Assembly: GCF_949628215.1 (NCBI RefSeq)
Contig: NC_134281.1
Location: 13,774,501 to 13,838,500 of the forward strand
Reading direction: 5' to 3'
DNA length: 64,000 bases
Origin: Phalacrocorax aristotelis
Taxonomy: Eukaryota; Chordata; Aves; Suliformes; Phalacrocoracidae
How positions within the stretch are numbered: position 1 is the first letter of the stretch; each line of letters starts with the position of its first letter. Of this stretch, positions 1 through 13,259 are shown piece after piece. Made by a program: the position numbers and the translations under genes. The notes under the pieces were generated by a model. It did no database searches and was not told where the DNA came from. It saw nothing but the letters and a program-made list of their open reading frames with translations.

Positions 1-3000
1 GTTATTGGAGAAATAATGAAATTGCCTGAAGGCTGCTACGTTGCTACAACCCAGGGAGCTTTGAATGAGTATAATGAAGGAGAAGCACCCTCCACAAATC
101 CGGAGAAAGGATCATAATTTAGCCTGGGCTCCAGCTCACAACTTGAAAGATCTGAGTAAAAGCCTCCATCCTACTTTCTTGTGTTCTATGGGTGGGTCTG
201 TACTGGGAGGTTCTTGCACTAAACAGGTATTGCTCATGTCAGAGCTTCAGTCCCTCTGTGGAAGTGACCCTTAGACTATCCACACCTCACATTTCCCCCT
301 GATAATGTGCTGTAGCAAAGGTAAACACATTGAAGAGGACTCTGTATCCATGAGGATGGGGAAGCAGGGGAGGAAGGAGGGATTAAATAGGACAAAACTG
401 AATTTGTTCCTGTAATTGTAGTTTGCCAGGACACCCCTGATATGAGTTGAGGTGTAGCTAGCATCTTCTAGCATTTGAATGGGAGACTGAGGGAGGGGAG
501 ATAAGAAGGGAAACCCTCTCATCTGCATGCAGCACACTGATGGGTGTATCTCTCTGGTCCTGAGGAGCTCAGCTGTGCTCTGGTCCCTGCTTGGGGTGGG
601 GGGGCAGCGAGACTCTGGGTGACAGGTACTGATGGACTTAAAGTACCTGGCTGGATATCTGTTTGTGCCTGGGGGATTTCCATCTGCATCTGATGTTCCC
701 TGGTGTTTCTACAGTAACAGAAAGATGCTGTTATGAGGGGAAAAGTGTGAGCAAGGACACGTTCTGTGCCTGCTGCAGAGTCGCTGTGCAACCTTATGGC
801 TGGGTATCGGTTAATCTCCCTCTGGCTACCTGTTAGATTTCATCTTTCTCATATCAGGATTTGTTAAATGCTCTGAAGCATTTGTATGGGGAAAGGCATT
901 CACAGAAGAGCTGTGCAGTGTATAATGAATCACTTCTATGGATTTTGCAGCTCCTTCCATTGAGTGTTTCTGTTACTAATAACACTTAAGTTACCTGCTA
1001 CCTCAGATGGTGGATAGCATCCTGCTGGCCTGCGGGTTTCCTGTGTAATCTGTCTCACAAATGCATTGAGGAGACCCAACAAGATCAAAACCGCCTGTGC
1101 TAAGCACAGCCCTGAAGCATAAGGTACAGGAAGCTAAGCTAGCACGTGCAGCCTACCAGGTTGTTTTCAGAAAGTATGTGAATATTGTACAGCCTGTAAG
1201 TCTGTTAGAGCCAAGCACAAGCATGTTAAATGTTAAAGACCTCAAAAAGTCATCTCTTCTCCCTGCCCACCAGGATTCACACATGAGGCTGGTGCTTTCC
1301 TGCACCTGCAGGTGCTTCAAGTGGGCATCGCCCAGCCCGGAGCCCTCCCAGCAGGTACTTCTGTCATCCAGAAAGACACTGCTTTGCTCCATTACCCAGC
1401 AGAGCTATTACTGCAGCAATATAGTGCAGATCTGACAGGGTGGCTCTGCCTTTCTCTTGTAAATCCTCTGGCAGGAGTGTGGTGTGATTCTTGCCAAATA
1501 CCTCTGTAAGTGGTAGGAAGACCCAAGGGGTTTCAAGAGCAGGATGAGTGCCCAGAGGGGTGGGCAGCGGAGGTTAGAGATGGTCGTTCTTCACTGTGTA
1601 TGAGTCTTGTGCTCACACAGATGTCTGTTGGAAGGCACAAGAGCCTGATGGCCTTGGCTCCATATCAGGGGCACAAGAACTTTGTGAGCTTGTCCAATGT
1701 GACCTTCTAAAGGGCATGAGATGAGCTTCACACAATTTGTTTTCGTCTTACAACAGCAGCAAGAGCGCTTGACTTTATGTAAAGCTATTTCGCTTTATTT
1801 CTGTCTAAAATGCTTAACAATTCCTGGATGTATGATTTTAATTTTCTCACTTTCTCCTACATATATATTCCATGATCTTTAATTGCCATTTGATGAGTGT
1901 TTACTTCCTGTGCCAGCCTGGGTGGGATGGGGTTACCCTGCTCTGGTTCTGGGTGAGGGAGGGTGGCTGGTGTTTCTGAAGACATGTGATGATATGTGTG
2001 GATACTCCTGGCAAGATCCTGCCTTCTGGATTGGACAAAGGAAATTCATCCTCTGAAAAAAATCTATCCGGAAGGACAGGACTCTTTAGGAATATATAGT
2101 TATCAGTCTCTCTAATCTTAGGTGCCTATCACCTGTATCCCAGTTGTACAATATAGATGTCCAGAGGGGCTGGAGCCATTCAATAAAGCTGCTGCTATAG
2201 TTCTTTACATTAATACTGAGCTTCAGCGCATCACTTCTGCAGTCAATGGTCTGGAAAACTACATGCAGTTCTCAGACCCAGAGAGCATTCAGGATAATAA
2301 AAGAAGGGACATGCTGAAGCAGGGCTGGGGGTCCTGACAGTCACCATTTGGGACTCAGAAGAGATGTTTCTCTGGTGCCGGAGGGTTGTCTTTGGCCTCT
2401 GTGGCAGCGTTTGGCTTGCTAGTTCCCAGTATTTACCGAAATATATTTTGGATTGTTACAGCTCCTATTGTTTGTGATAAAGGGTTGGACAAAAGGTCCA
2501 TTGATCAGGCAGTTCTTGCCATCCATCTCTGTCTGCCTCTCAAGACAGTGAGTCTGTGGTTGCAGTGACGCTGCAAAGCCGCTGCACTACATCAGGCTGG
2601 CACAACAAGTTGCGCGCACTGGGAGGAAGAGAGGTGCAATAGTAGCAAGTACAGACTTGGCAGATCCTTTTTCCTTTCTCGCTGCATGAATATGTGAATT
2701 GCTGTGTGAATATGGTGTGAAGTGTGACAGACTTGGCTGACTCACTTTATGCCAAATTCAAAGCCAATGGTAAACTTGCTCCCATGTTCTAGTTTAGCAG
2801 GGAACAGTCTGCCAGGTTTGAATGCGCGTGGCATTCAAGCCCTGCGTGGGAGATCATCATAGACAAAGATGCTGAATTTTATAATTTTTTTAAAAAAATG
2901 GAGGCAACTAAAGAGTGGAGAGCGTCTTCTTTCCGGAAGAAAGACCCTGAGTTTCCTAGAAGTGAAACGTCTCCCGTAGTAGTTGTTTGAGCTAAACTTT

Positions 3001-4770
3001 GTCTGCTTTTCTAACGATGAAAAATGGCGTTTGGTACAATTGTGAGTGTATGGAAACTAGTAATATTTATTAAAAACATGTTATTTCTTTTACTGTGTCA
3101 TTCAAAATACAGCCCATGTTAGAAATGAAATTGTTTTGCATGCAAAGATTCTTGCACTGACAGAGAAATTAAATGCTTTCATCCCTAAAATAGGAGGGAA
3201 TATGATACTGAAAATAAAAAGCATCAATATTGCTAGCGTGCATGCAGCAAAGAAGGCTAGATCTTGTGGCTCTGAAGCAGAATTTAAACCCAGACATAAT
3301 AATGCAAATACACAAGAAACTTCTCTTTTAAAGAACTAGCTGGAGGGGGGAAAGGATTTGAGATTTCAGTATAGATTCATTATAATGTGGTTAATAGAGT
3401 GCAATATTAAGGACTGACAGTAAAATTGGCCAGCAATAAATGGGAATTGTAGTTACCTACTGTTTAAACTTAAAGTAACTCAAATTGAAATACTCATTTT
3501 AGAGAAAGCTTTTCTTCTTTTCAGGTAATAGATTACAGAAGTAACATTTTCACTTTGAAAATTAACGTGTACAAAAGGACGTTATGGTGTTTTCCTAATT
3601 GTTTTTTTTTTTAAATTGGGTCTGCCCTGTTTCTGACACCTCCCGTTCCCAATCCTGCCATTGAGGAAGATGGGTGTGGGGGTCATCCAGACGAATCCAG
3701 GGACTCAGCCCTGCACTTGGTGGTGCAGAAGCTCCAGCTGTGCTGGGTCTAGGAAGCTTTGGAAATAGGGGTGCGAGTGTTGCCCACTGAGCATGGGCAG
3801 GTAGGAGTTGCCTGAGCGATGCCAAGGCAGAGCTCCCAACCTGGGCACAGGGAAGAGCTGCCGCCTGGGTGCAGCCCCCGTGTCTGGTTACAGGTAGAAC
3901 TGGAGTGGGAACGGGAGCCCGTGCCTCCCTGTGATCTCTGTAGGCTTTGGTTATGTCCACATAAGCTAGTCTCATCAGCTAGTCTGTTAAGTGTGGAAGT
4001 CATTAACTTCACCCAGATGGAAAAATTGTCCTGTGCTCCCTCCCACTCCAAAGGGAGTCTGCGATGGCTTCCTCTGCATGACAGACACACATGTTGGTGG
4101 CCCTACCTGCTGCCGCTCACCGACCTTCTGGCTCCTTCCTCCTGTCTCCACTCTGCCCTACTCTGCATGTCTCTTCTGTCATCTCTCATTTGCAATCCCT
4201 CACATCTGCGCAGCGCGGGGTCGGGTGCAGGCCCTGCTGACGGCTCTCGCTGAGGCACTCTCATCGTTGATATGTGCATCGGGAAGATCAAGGAGCACTC
4301 TGACAATGGGGACATTATACCCACATTTCTGCACCCTGGCTGGGGAAGCAAGCCTGCCTCCCCGTAGCGAGAGCCCTGTATCCCCGCTACCTAGTGGTCA
4401 GTTGGCTGGGTGTCACAAGTCTGATGCCGCAGATGTGCGGATGAGGTGTCAGAAAGAGGCTTTGGTGGGAGTGAATTGTGACAGCTTTTGGCTAGTAAGA
4501 TAATTGAGGGGAGCAAAGTTGTCTGAGTAAACAATACAATAAAAGGGGGTGTAGGATTTGAGGTCCGCCGTGCACACTGATTTGGAAAGTGTGCGGCTGT
4601 GGAGATCCCTCTACTACAAAATGAATACATTATTTAATTCATAACTTGAATAAAACCTCTGCCTGGGGTTTTGGTGGATATTATTCTATATTCAACACTC
4701 AATTCTTTCTTTTCTTTTACTGACATCAGCTTCCTGGGAAGAGCGTTGCCAAGGAGCCTGCTGTGTCCTC

Positions 4771-5170
4771 TCAGGGGTCCTTTCTTTCTTTTGCCTCCTC
4801 CATTTCACCTCTCTGCTCTTCCTCTGTCTTTTTCCCTTCTCTGTTCCCTTGTAATGCACAGCCTTCTTTCAAACACCCCGTCTCTCTTTTGCTTCTCCTC
4901 TTGCTTTCTCTGGGATTGCTGAACAGAGGGTTCACTCCTCCTCTCTGTTTGTGCTTTCTCTTGCCTTTTGTTAGCATACCTCTGTCTTTCCAATTTTCTT
5001 CCCCATTATCTAGATTTTCTTCCTCATTCTTTCTTCTCCTGTTTTGGGGAATTTTCCTTTCTGGTCTCTTCTTCTTACCTTGCTGACTTGCCAACGTCCC
5101 TTGCAATGTCTGCTCCCTGCTTATCAGCCCCTTTCCTTCAGTCCCTTCTACCACTTCCTTATCCCCCCAG
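4771..5170 (+). repeat. Polypyrimidine-rich tract (about 400 bp)
   Basis: The plus strand is dominated by C and T for about 400 bases, with repeated TTTCTTT, CTCCTC and TCTCTTTTGC runs interrupted by short mixed stretches. The complement is purine-rich, which explains the strongly charged Lys/Glu/Arg-rich frame (about 182 codons) on the minus strand. Such tracts can form triplex (H-DNA) structures and grow by slippage. There is no sign that it is coding. Confidence 0.6.
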
Positions 5171-6529
5171 TGCTGTATCTCTGAAGTGAGATGGCCCAGC
5201 TCAGGGGACAGCAAACAGGTTTGCCGTGTTGTCCCTTTGTGGACCTCCTCTGCTTGGGCTCCTCCTCGGCAGCAGCTGAGCAGCAGGCTCTCTGCTCGCT
5301 CATTCAGCGACCCACCCACATGACAGGAGCGCGGTGGTCCTTTGTGGAGTCATTACCAGAGGCTAGAGAAGTTGGGTGTTGATTTCTCTGCAGGGCAAAT
5401 CTCCACTTGCACAACCCCTAGCAGCCAGTGCAATAGTGGAGAACGGAGTTGGGGCACATGAGAGAGCCCTCCTGCCCGCTTAAATAGCATCATCCTGCCA
5501 AACTCATCCAGCTGAGGTATTGCCTTTGTGTAAGATAAGGTGTTGGCTTCTGTTATCCTGTCAGATACTGGCTGGTTGGATTGCAGGTATGAATCAAAGG
5601 ATTCAGATGATATTCAAATTAGTCCTTGTGGTTGGTCTCTTAATAGGAAACAGAGGCACATGACAGTGCCATGGCCAGGCCAGAGGTGCTGCCCAGTGTC
5701 ATGGGCAAATAGCGTGGGGCTGGGCTCTGAGAACTGGGTTGGCAACTTCATATGCTCTAAATGGTATTAACACAATACCATGTGTTAATCTTCACACCAC
5801 CCCTACAACTGACAGAATAGTTATCTGTGCGAGCGCACTGGAAATTATATATACCTTGCCAGCTTTCTCCTTGCACTGCTGGAGGTAAGATGGTATCTGC
5901 CAATCACCCTGATCTTCCCATTTGGAAGAAACTAAGTTGAGCCCTTCCCACGCTGGTGTGGTGAAAGTGGGGACATGGTTTTATTTTGTTAGGCAGTCTG
6001 CACCTTCTCCCATGATCCAGTCAGACCTCATCACCCAAGAAATGTTGGGATTAAGGAACTCAGACAGGAAGCTTGCTGCAGATGCAGAGATGCTGCAGCA
6101 AGTGATTTAGCTGAGGGCAGTCCTCCTTCTTTTTGGAAGTGGACAATACAGCAGTAAGGGTCCTGCGCTGTGGGAGGTGCCGTGGGTCAGCTGGGATCCA
6201 ACACCACAGCGCTCACAGCCCCACACATCCTGGTGTTGCTTGTCACAGGACTAAGCCTTGTTCCTGACCATTCAAGTCCAGCCATGGTAGTTGAGGAATA
6301 TTCCCTGCTTTCTTTTCTGGGCTGCATGTTTTTTCCAGACTTTTCCAGAGTGCGCAGCGCTACTCTGCTCCATCAGACAGTCGCATCTCACCCCCGAGAT
6401 GGCTACCTCTCAGTGACAGATGAAGTGGAATAGTTGAAGCACTACTAGGCTGGGCCACCGTAAACTATTTTTTATCAAAAATGAGCATTGCAAAGAGTGC
6501 TGTAATTCTTTTGACCCCCTCCCCTTTTT

Positions 6530-6880
6530 TTTCTGTAGGAATATTTCTGCTATTTATTATTTTTATTTTAATATCTCTCTTTCCAGACTCTTTATTCCAG
6601 CCCTGCTGCCTGCGATCCCTGCGGGGTGAGGGGAGGAGGGCTGAGTGACAGGCTAATAACCTGCTCCGGCTCTCGCTCCAAGCCCAGTGGCAGGTGTCCC
6701 AGCGCCCCTATTGAATGCCACCATCAAAAAAAAAAAAATTATCAACAATCTTCCTTCAACAATGATTTATTATTGCCATAATTTGCCTTGGTACAATGAG
6801 CTGCAGAGCGTATTTCTGTACCCGGTTGACAGGGATTTGATGGCTCCAGGTTCCTATTTTATTTAGTCTTGAGCCTAATA
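6530..6880. promoter_or_regulatory. Candidate conserved non-coding element (enhancer-like)
   Basis: An A/T-rich block with many homeodomain- and forkhead-like words, flanked by GC-rich sequence. Words include TTATTATT, AACAATGATTTATTATTG and GGCTAATAAC, plus a TTGACAGGGATTTGATGG stretch. It carries no simple-repeat decay and no coding frame. This texture is typical of vertebrate conserved elements near developmental genes. Conservation cannot be measured from one sequence, so this is inference only. Confidence 0.3.
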
Positions 6881-7249
6881 TGATTTGGTTACCCTCGCCC
6901 CCTCCTTCTCATCCCTCTCCTCCCTCCCCACCCAACCTTTTCTCATTTTGTTTTGTTTTCTATGGGTGTGTGTTTCGCATAACCCTGGGCTGGCTGACAG
7001 CGCTTGTAAAAACCAGAAGTCGATCTTGCAGTGGCTTTTCACCATTAATCAAGCTGCCTGGAATTGGAAAGTAACACTGACAGGCTTTTATCTTGGAGAG
7101 AAGGAGGATGGCAGATGTGTTTTATGGTGGATGAGCCTTCACGGCTTCTATTAGACTGGGACTTCAGTGGTACAAGGTGGTGGTTTGGGGGAGGAGGGGA
7201 GCGAGGGGGAGGAGAAGCTGGGGAGCAGCCTATAGATAAATAGATCCGT

Positions 7250-7700
7250 CAGTCAGGCGATGTGGAGGTCTCCAGGCGGCCAGCCATTGTAGGTGACAGA
7301 AAAGGCAATCAAAGACAAAACAAATCAAAAGGTACATCTTATCAGCAGCAGGCCAGCTGGACTTCCACCGCACTTGGAGGCCCCGCCGAGGGCAGGAGAA
7401 ATTAATCGTGCTGTCGAGGCCAGAGAAATTGTCGCCACTGAAGGTCCAAGTTCAGGCGAGCAGAGGTGGCCAACATTAAAGGAGAGGGAGAGTGGGGGGC
7501 GGGAGGAGAGGAGCGAGGAAGCAAGTGCCGCCGTCCCACCACCTCTCTCCCTCCCTCTCTCCCCCGGCCGCCATGGACTCCTGACAAGTGCATTCATCGT
7601 GCGATGATAGCTCAGCACCTATGATTGGTACCTTTAATAATATAGCCCTCGCTCAGCTGTCACCCTGAAAGAACAATTTTTCCTCTTGCTTTCCTTGATG
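7250..7700. promoter_or_regulatory. Candidate conserved non-coding element with TCF, GATA and homeodomain-like motifs
   Basis: Mixed-composition, non-repetitive sequence. It contains a TCF/LEF-like ATCAAAG at 7308-7314, a GATA-type site (CTTATC, 7338-7343), a bicoid-type TAATC at 7403-7407, and TGATTGG and CTTTAATAATATAG words near 7622-7645. A purine block (7480-7525) followed by a pyrimidine block (7540-7565) splits it in two. The short frames here overlap on both strands and show no domain. An enhancer or unannotated first exon is possible. The call rests on texture alone. Confidence 0.35.
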
Positions 7701-10700
7701 CAAAGATACATCTGTAATGAGAAGGGTGACAGAAAGTGGGAGCGCAGGGAGCCAAGGAAAGTTTGGAAGAACATTAATCAAAAAGTGAAGCTGGAGGTGA
7801 TGCTGGCTGCTCGAAGCGCATGTGCCTCCAGTGGGGAGCCAGCCTTGGGTTTGAAGCTCCTGTCTTGTTCCCTGGCCTGCAGTGCTATGGAGGGAGAGGG
7901 ATCATTCGCCCACCCTCAGAGAGCAGCAACTTTGAAAGCCACCATCCTCCTGCACAGCAGAGCTGGTTGTGGTGGGAGGGACCAGGGAGTAGCCCTGTGC
8001 ACGGGGAGTCCTTGGTGTAAACCAGCACAACTCTGTTGTGTGCAATGGATTTACATTGGACAGACACCTCTTTTTGCCTCTGCAGCCTGGGGAAAGAAAT
8101 ATGTGTTTATTTACCAGTCCTGTGAGTTTCCCTGCAGCGGGGACCTACTTGTGTCCTGCTCTGGGTCATTGGGGCTCCATCCTTTGAACCCAGCCAGACT
8201 CTATCCCCAACCCCACCCTCAGCAGTGCTGTGTGGAAACTGCCCTATTTCCCCAAAGGAGGAGTTTTGCCTTCTAGGGCATGATGCCCTTGTCTCCAGGC
8301 TGTGGTGTGGGTAGCCCCTGGCTCATCATGCTCTGATGGTTCCCCTGCATGGAAGATGCTTGTGTGTTAGCTCAAACCCTGAAACTTCCGCAAAGCCCTG
8401 AGTTATGGTCCGAGTCGTAGCATTGCATTGCTCAGAAACACTGTTCATGTGTGTATCAGCACCCAGTCCTGCATCGCTGTGCCTGGGGCCATCAGAGGAG
8501 GTGCCCGAGGGCTCCCGCTGCAGCTGCCCAGTGCTGTGCACACCCATCAGTCCCTCTGAGCAATCGTGCCTGTGGAGGGTCAGCTGGGGAAGTCTGGGGG
8601 GAGTATATTCCACCTCTGGCATAAAAGAGATGCTGGCAGCCCTGCACCAGTGGGCTGGGGAGAGCAGCAGGTGGGAGGCACAGAGCGGGCTTGTGTATTT
8701 AAGGAACATGTATATTTTAATTTAAGGTATAAGCAGCAATATCCCCAAATGCAGTTATGTCCTCTGGTTTTTAGTAGCTTTCCAGGCTGCCTGGCTCTGC
8801 TCTGCAGTTGTCAGTCCCTCCCTGGGAGGAAGCCCTTGAGCTTGAATTCTTTAGCATTAGCATTTGGCAGTTGGTTCTTTCATTCTGTGTATTGGCTCTC
8901 TTGTACCTACAACCAGTTTGCTAATCTGCGTCTCTTTTTGTCTTTATCCTAATAAAAGTAGGGATTATACACAGATCTGGATCAAACAGGTTTTTCTGTA
9001 AAAGCTGGGGTTGCTGGTCTCTGCGGTCCATCATCTCAAATCCCGGAGGATCAGAAGGAAAGCAAGGGGGGTTAGGCAGTATCTCTGAAAGTAGTAGTTT
9101 GTTCTATAGGCTTTCCAAAAATCGAGCAGTGACTACTTTCTGCCTTCTCCGTGAAAGCCAATAACTTCTGCAGACAATAGTTGGTGGGTGTGTGAACCAT
9201 ATGGCTGGGATAAGTGTTGGTAATAAGTAGTGGTGAAAACAGTCCTTGAGGAACATTTCCCTCATCCATACAGAATAGTTGAATCCAGAATGGATAAGCA
9301 CAGCTCATGCAGGGAAGCAGAGCTTTGGTCTCTATGCAGACCTGCTTAGCAAAAACACACAGAAGAGGAAATGGGCTGTGGACAGTTGGCTTGGCCTGTC
9401 CAGCCAGGAGCTTCAGGAGGTGCTCAAAGACAAACCTTTCATATATCCTCTACAAAGATGATACAGATGCAGTTTGCTGGTGCTAAAATGAGGAAATAAT
9501 GCTTTTGCCTGGCAACATTTTCTGCAGTCTGTAGGCTGGTGTGTCCATGGCCTGGAACTGTAAGAACAGGGACCTCAAATTCATCCTAAGCATTTGAGTT
9601 AGAAAACTGAACAACCAAAGCCTGAGCTTCACTAAGGCTGGGGCTCCTTCTAGATACAAAAGTGCTTTGGGAAAACATGAACCCAACATCTACATTTCCA
9701 CTAACGTTATCAACCTTAGTCTGAGAGCATCTGTACATCTGAAGCTTGGGTTTTGCAGAGGTAACGCACTTTTTAAACTTTTGTGTGCCTATGATCTCTA
9801 AAATATAAGTGCGAAAGTAATGGATGCTGGGAAACTGATACCTAAGAGAAAGACTCATTGAAGACTGCAGTGTAAATCAGGAATGGAGTTGGGGCTTGAG
9901 ATATCAGGGGGTGACTCCTAAGCTAATTTCAGCTGTTACTTCTCTAGTGGAAGGATGCACTGTGTGTGCAACTCAGGCTTGGCTTAATGCTTTCAGAGCT
10001 TGTCATGAGCGATAGCTGTATCTCTAGAGTTACCCCGTTTACATGGGCTTGCAACCTGGCAACAAACCTCTGCCAGGTGATTGCATCCAAATCAGTGGGA
10101 ACCTGGCAAGCAAGTCCTTTTCCAGTGCAAACAGTTATCATGCTGATGTTACTCTCTAGACTTGGCCTGAATACTAACCTTCTGGGGCTAAAAAACCAGG
10201 TCTATTAAGGAATCCTGCACAAACATCCTACATGCTGCCAGGGGAAACGGTGCCCCCGTTATGAACGAGTCTCAGAACTACAGTCCTAGGATATATGATC
10301 ATGCTGATGTGCAACACATGCAGTGCCACCTGCATGCTCAGAAGCTGTTATTTAATACTGTACCACACTGCTTGGGCAGGTACAGAGTGTGGGAGGCAGA
10401 GCCAGGCCTCAGCCAAAAATGGCCAAGATGACATTACACAAAGTCCATCTTCACAGTCTAGGTCCCCAGTAGCCTCACTGCAATCAGTGCAGGTTGGTAA
10501 TGACGTAAGTGGAGCCAGGACTCCATTTATCATGTAAACCTGGTGAATTATGAAACAAAGTGCTTTTTTTGGCATGTGGTTAATCTCTTACTAATTCTAA
10601 CTCTGAAGTATTGCACCAAAGAGCTAGACACTGCATGAAGTCTAACCAGAGAGGTTGTCACCTTGGGCAAGATGCATTTAAACATGAGATGAGGTCACAT

Positions 10701-13259
10701 TTGCATCATATTTATGGTTATGGCAGAGCACAGATACATTGCAGTATTTTGATTGCTTTTGCTGATGGAATCAAATTGTCCCTTAATCACATTAAAGAAA
10801 TCAGGTTATGAGCAGGCTGCTGTAGCACCATTCCACTAAGATGATTATCAACGATTTGGTCCTGTCCACAAACGTCTTAATGAAATGGGAAAACTGCTCA
10901 ACGTAGTTGAATTTACAGTGTAGAAATGACTCAGGCTTTGGTCTCCTGCTCTTACCAATAGACAACACTCATCTTCTGGCTCTTACAACTTCTTAAAGCA
11001 CTGAAGGTCACAGAATAGCAAGCCCCTCTCCACCCTTGCCTCGCACTGACTAGCATTCTTCCTCTGCTCCCCAGCAGCAAGTAGGACGCCTTGAACCCTG
11101 CCACATCTCCTGGACATTGGTAGGGATGAGAGACCCCAAAGTGATCATCTTTGCTCCTCTCTGGCTCTTGACATGGCGGTAGCTGAACTGTGTGCAGGTT
11201 GCTACTACCACTCCTGTGTTCACATTTGCCCCATGGGGCGTTCTTGATCCCGTTCTTGCTCCCTTCTTGCTGGAGAGGGGCTGTAGTTCCCCATGAGACA
11301 ATGGGAAATAATTTCACCATGGGTGAATTTTGCTGGCCCAACCTGAAATAATTCAGCTGGCCAGAGCTCTTGCCTGCTTTCCCTCCCCAGCAAAGGTCAG
11401 CACAGACCCACTGGAAGTGTCTTAGCAGCACCTCCCACACCTCCTCGCAGTCTGCATGGGATGGTTGGTGGAGGTCAGAACTAGAAGCCTATTGCAGAAG
11501 TCAGCATGACACCAGATCATGGAAACCACAGGGTGTTTTTAACAAGATACTTCAGCCTACAGTTTTTTTTTTTCTTCCCCCAAAGAATGCAATGTATTTT
11601 CTAGTCTCAGAAGGTCCATTTCAGGAGCCGGGATAGCCAGTCCCCAGGAATGTCCCCTGCGAAGAGCTGCATTTGACACCAATACACTGCCCAACTTCAC
11701 TGTAAAGATTGGAAGCTTTCCAGGACAGAAATCATCCCTTGCTGTGTGGGTACACAGCATCCCAGGCAACGGAGCCACAGCAAAGAAACAAATCAAGGAA
11801 ACAGCATGTGCTTGGCAGATGTCCGATTTGGGCCAAACACAAGGTTACTAGACAGCCTTAAAAATCTTTTCTCATATGCTTCATCTTTGTTGCAGTGCTC
11901 TGGGGCTCAGTTCAGCTGCCTGAATATGGGCCTTAAGGTGAGGCATCTGCCACTGGGCCTCCATGGGATCTGCAGGGGGTTGGCAGCTGTGACATATGAA
12001 GCAGCATCTGTAGCGGCACTGTATGCTTATGTGTGAGCCCCATAATTACATGTTGTGGTTTCATAGGCAGCTGCTGCTGTCCTTGGGCAATGCCTTTGCT
12101 TTTGCAAGTGAGCCTGGAGTACTTTGTGATCTGGTGGTTCTGGTCTTGCAGTTGTTGACCGCAGTGGTGGATTCAGTTGGGGTCCCTGGGAAGCTGCAGG
12201 TTTCCCTGGAAATAAAATCCATTTTGACTTCTGAGACAACAATGCACTCAATACCTGCCAGTTACCACCATTGTTTTTGAGGGGCAATAATAGCCCAGGA
12301 CAGAAAATGGCAAGCTAGGCATCAACTGAATGAATTATTGACCCAGAATGCAAGTATTACAGTCACAAGCATGTTGAGCACCCAGTCAGGCAGAGCTTGT
12401 TGTTGCCAGGTGAGTTCAGTGCAATGGGGAATTGCCAGTTGCAGGGACAGAGCTCCAAGTCTAGGGGATCAGACATGTGCTGGGAATGCTGCTTTTGTCC
12501 TTGCCAATGCTTGCTTGACAAAGGTCCTTAATAGGCAAATGGCCTTTGCTGCCAGAGAGGGCAGAGCCACCTCCCTCTCCCTGCTTACACAGCAGCAGCC
12601 CCTGCCAGGAGCTCAGTGCTCAGCCGGGGGTGGATGAGGGCAGACCTCCTGCCTTGCCCTGTCTCCCCTCAGCCCAAAGCATAGGAGCCCACAGCCAGCC
12701 TCGCCGACGGGTCTCCCACGCTGCATGAGCTTCGTCTGGAAGTTGGGGCGCTAATGTGTCTTTACCACAGCTGCCTTCGACAGCCCGTGGCTTCACCTTC
12801 CCATAGGAGAGAGGATCCATGACAGAGCTATGGGATCAGAGGCTGTGGCGAGCGGGCAATAAAATCTCAGGTTGTGCCATTTCCCGCTTTTCACTGCAGA
12901 CTCAGGAATGTGAGATTTCTTTCTTTGGGAAAGAAAAAGAAAGCGTCAGCTGCAGATGCCGAGAGGCAGACGTGAGCGTGCTCTTTGCTTCTTTGCCATC
13001 CCCACACCCCTTCCTATGCCTGGTTTCCTATCTGAAACGTGCTCAAGCCTCCCTCTTTCTTCCTGTTTCCCTGGTTTTACACCAGAAAACTGTCACAAGC
13101 TTTGCTGGCTGCTGGCAGAGTCACAGGACTGTCAGCCAGCGGAGAGGGGCAGTGGCAGAGTTGGGGGTCTGGCGCCTGGTTTGGAAACCAGGGCTGGGGC
13201 TGGGACCCCAGCAGAGCCGTGCAGGCTGCACAGTTACAAAGTCAAGTGAGCAGTGTTAG

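Noticed and set aside
4771-5319. Minus-strand frame of about 182 codons, rich in Lys, Glu and Arg
   Set aside because: It is the complement of a polypyrimidine tract. The charged composition is a by-product of strand bias.
7686-8276. Open frame of about 196 codons on the plus strand
   Set aside because: No domain, no codon-like periodicity, no splice context, mixed Cys/Ser/Pro-rich sequence typical of random translation of moderately GC-rich DNA.
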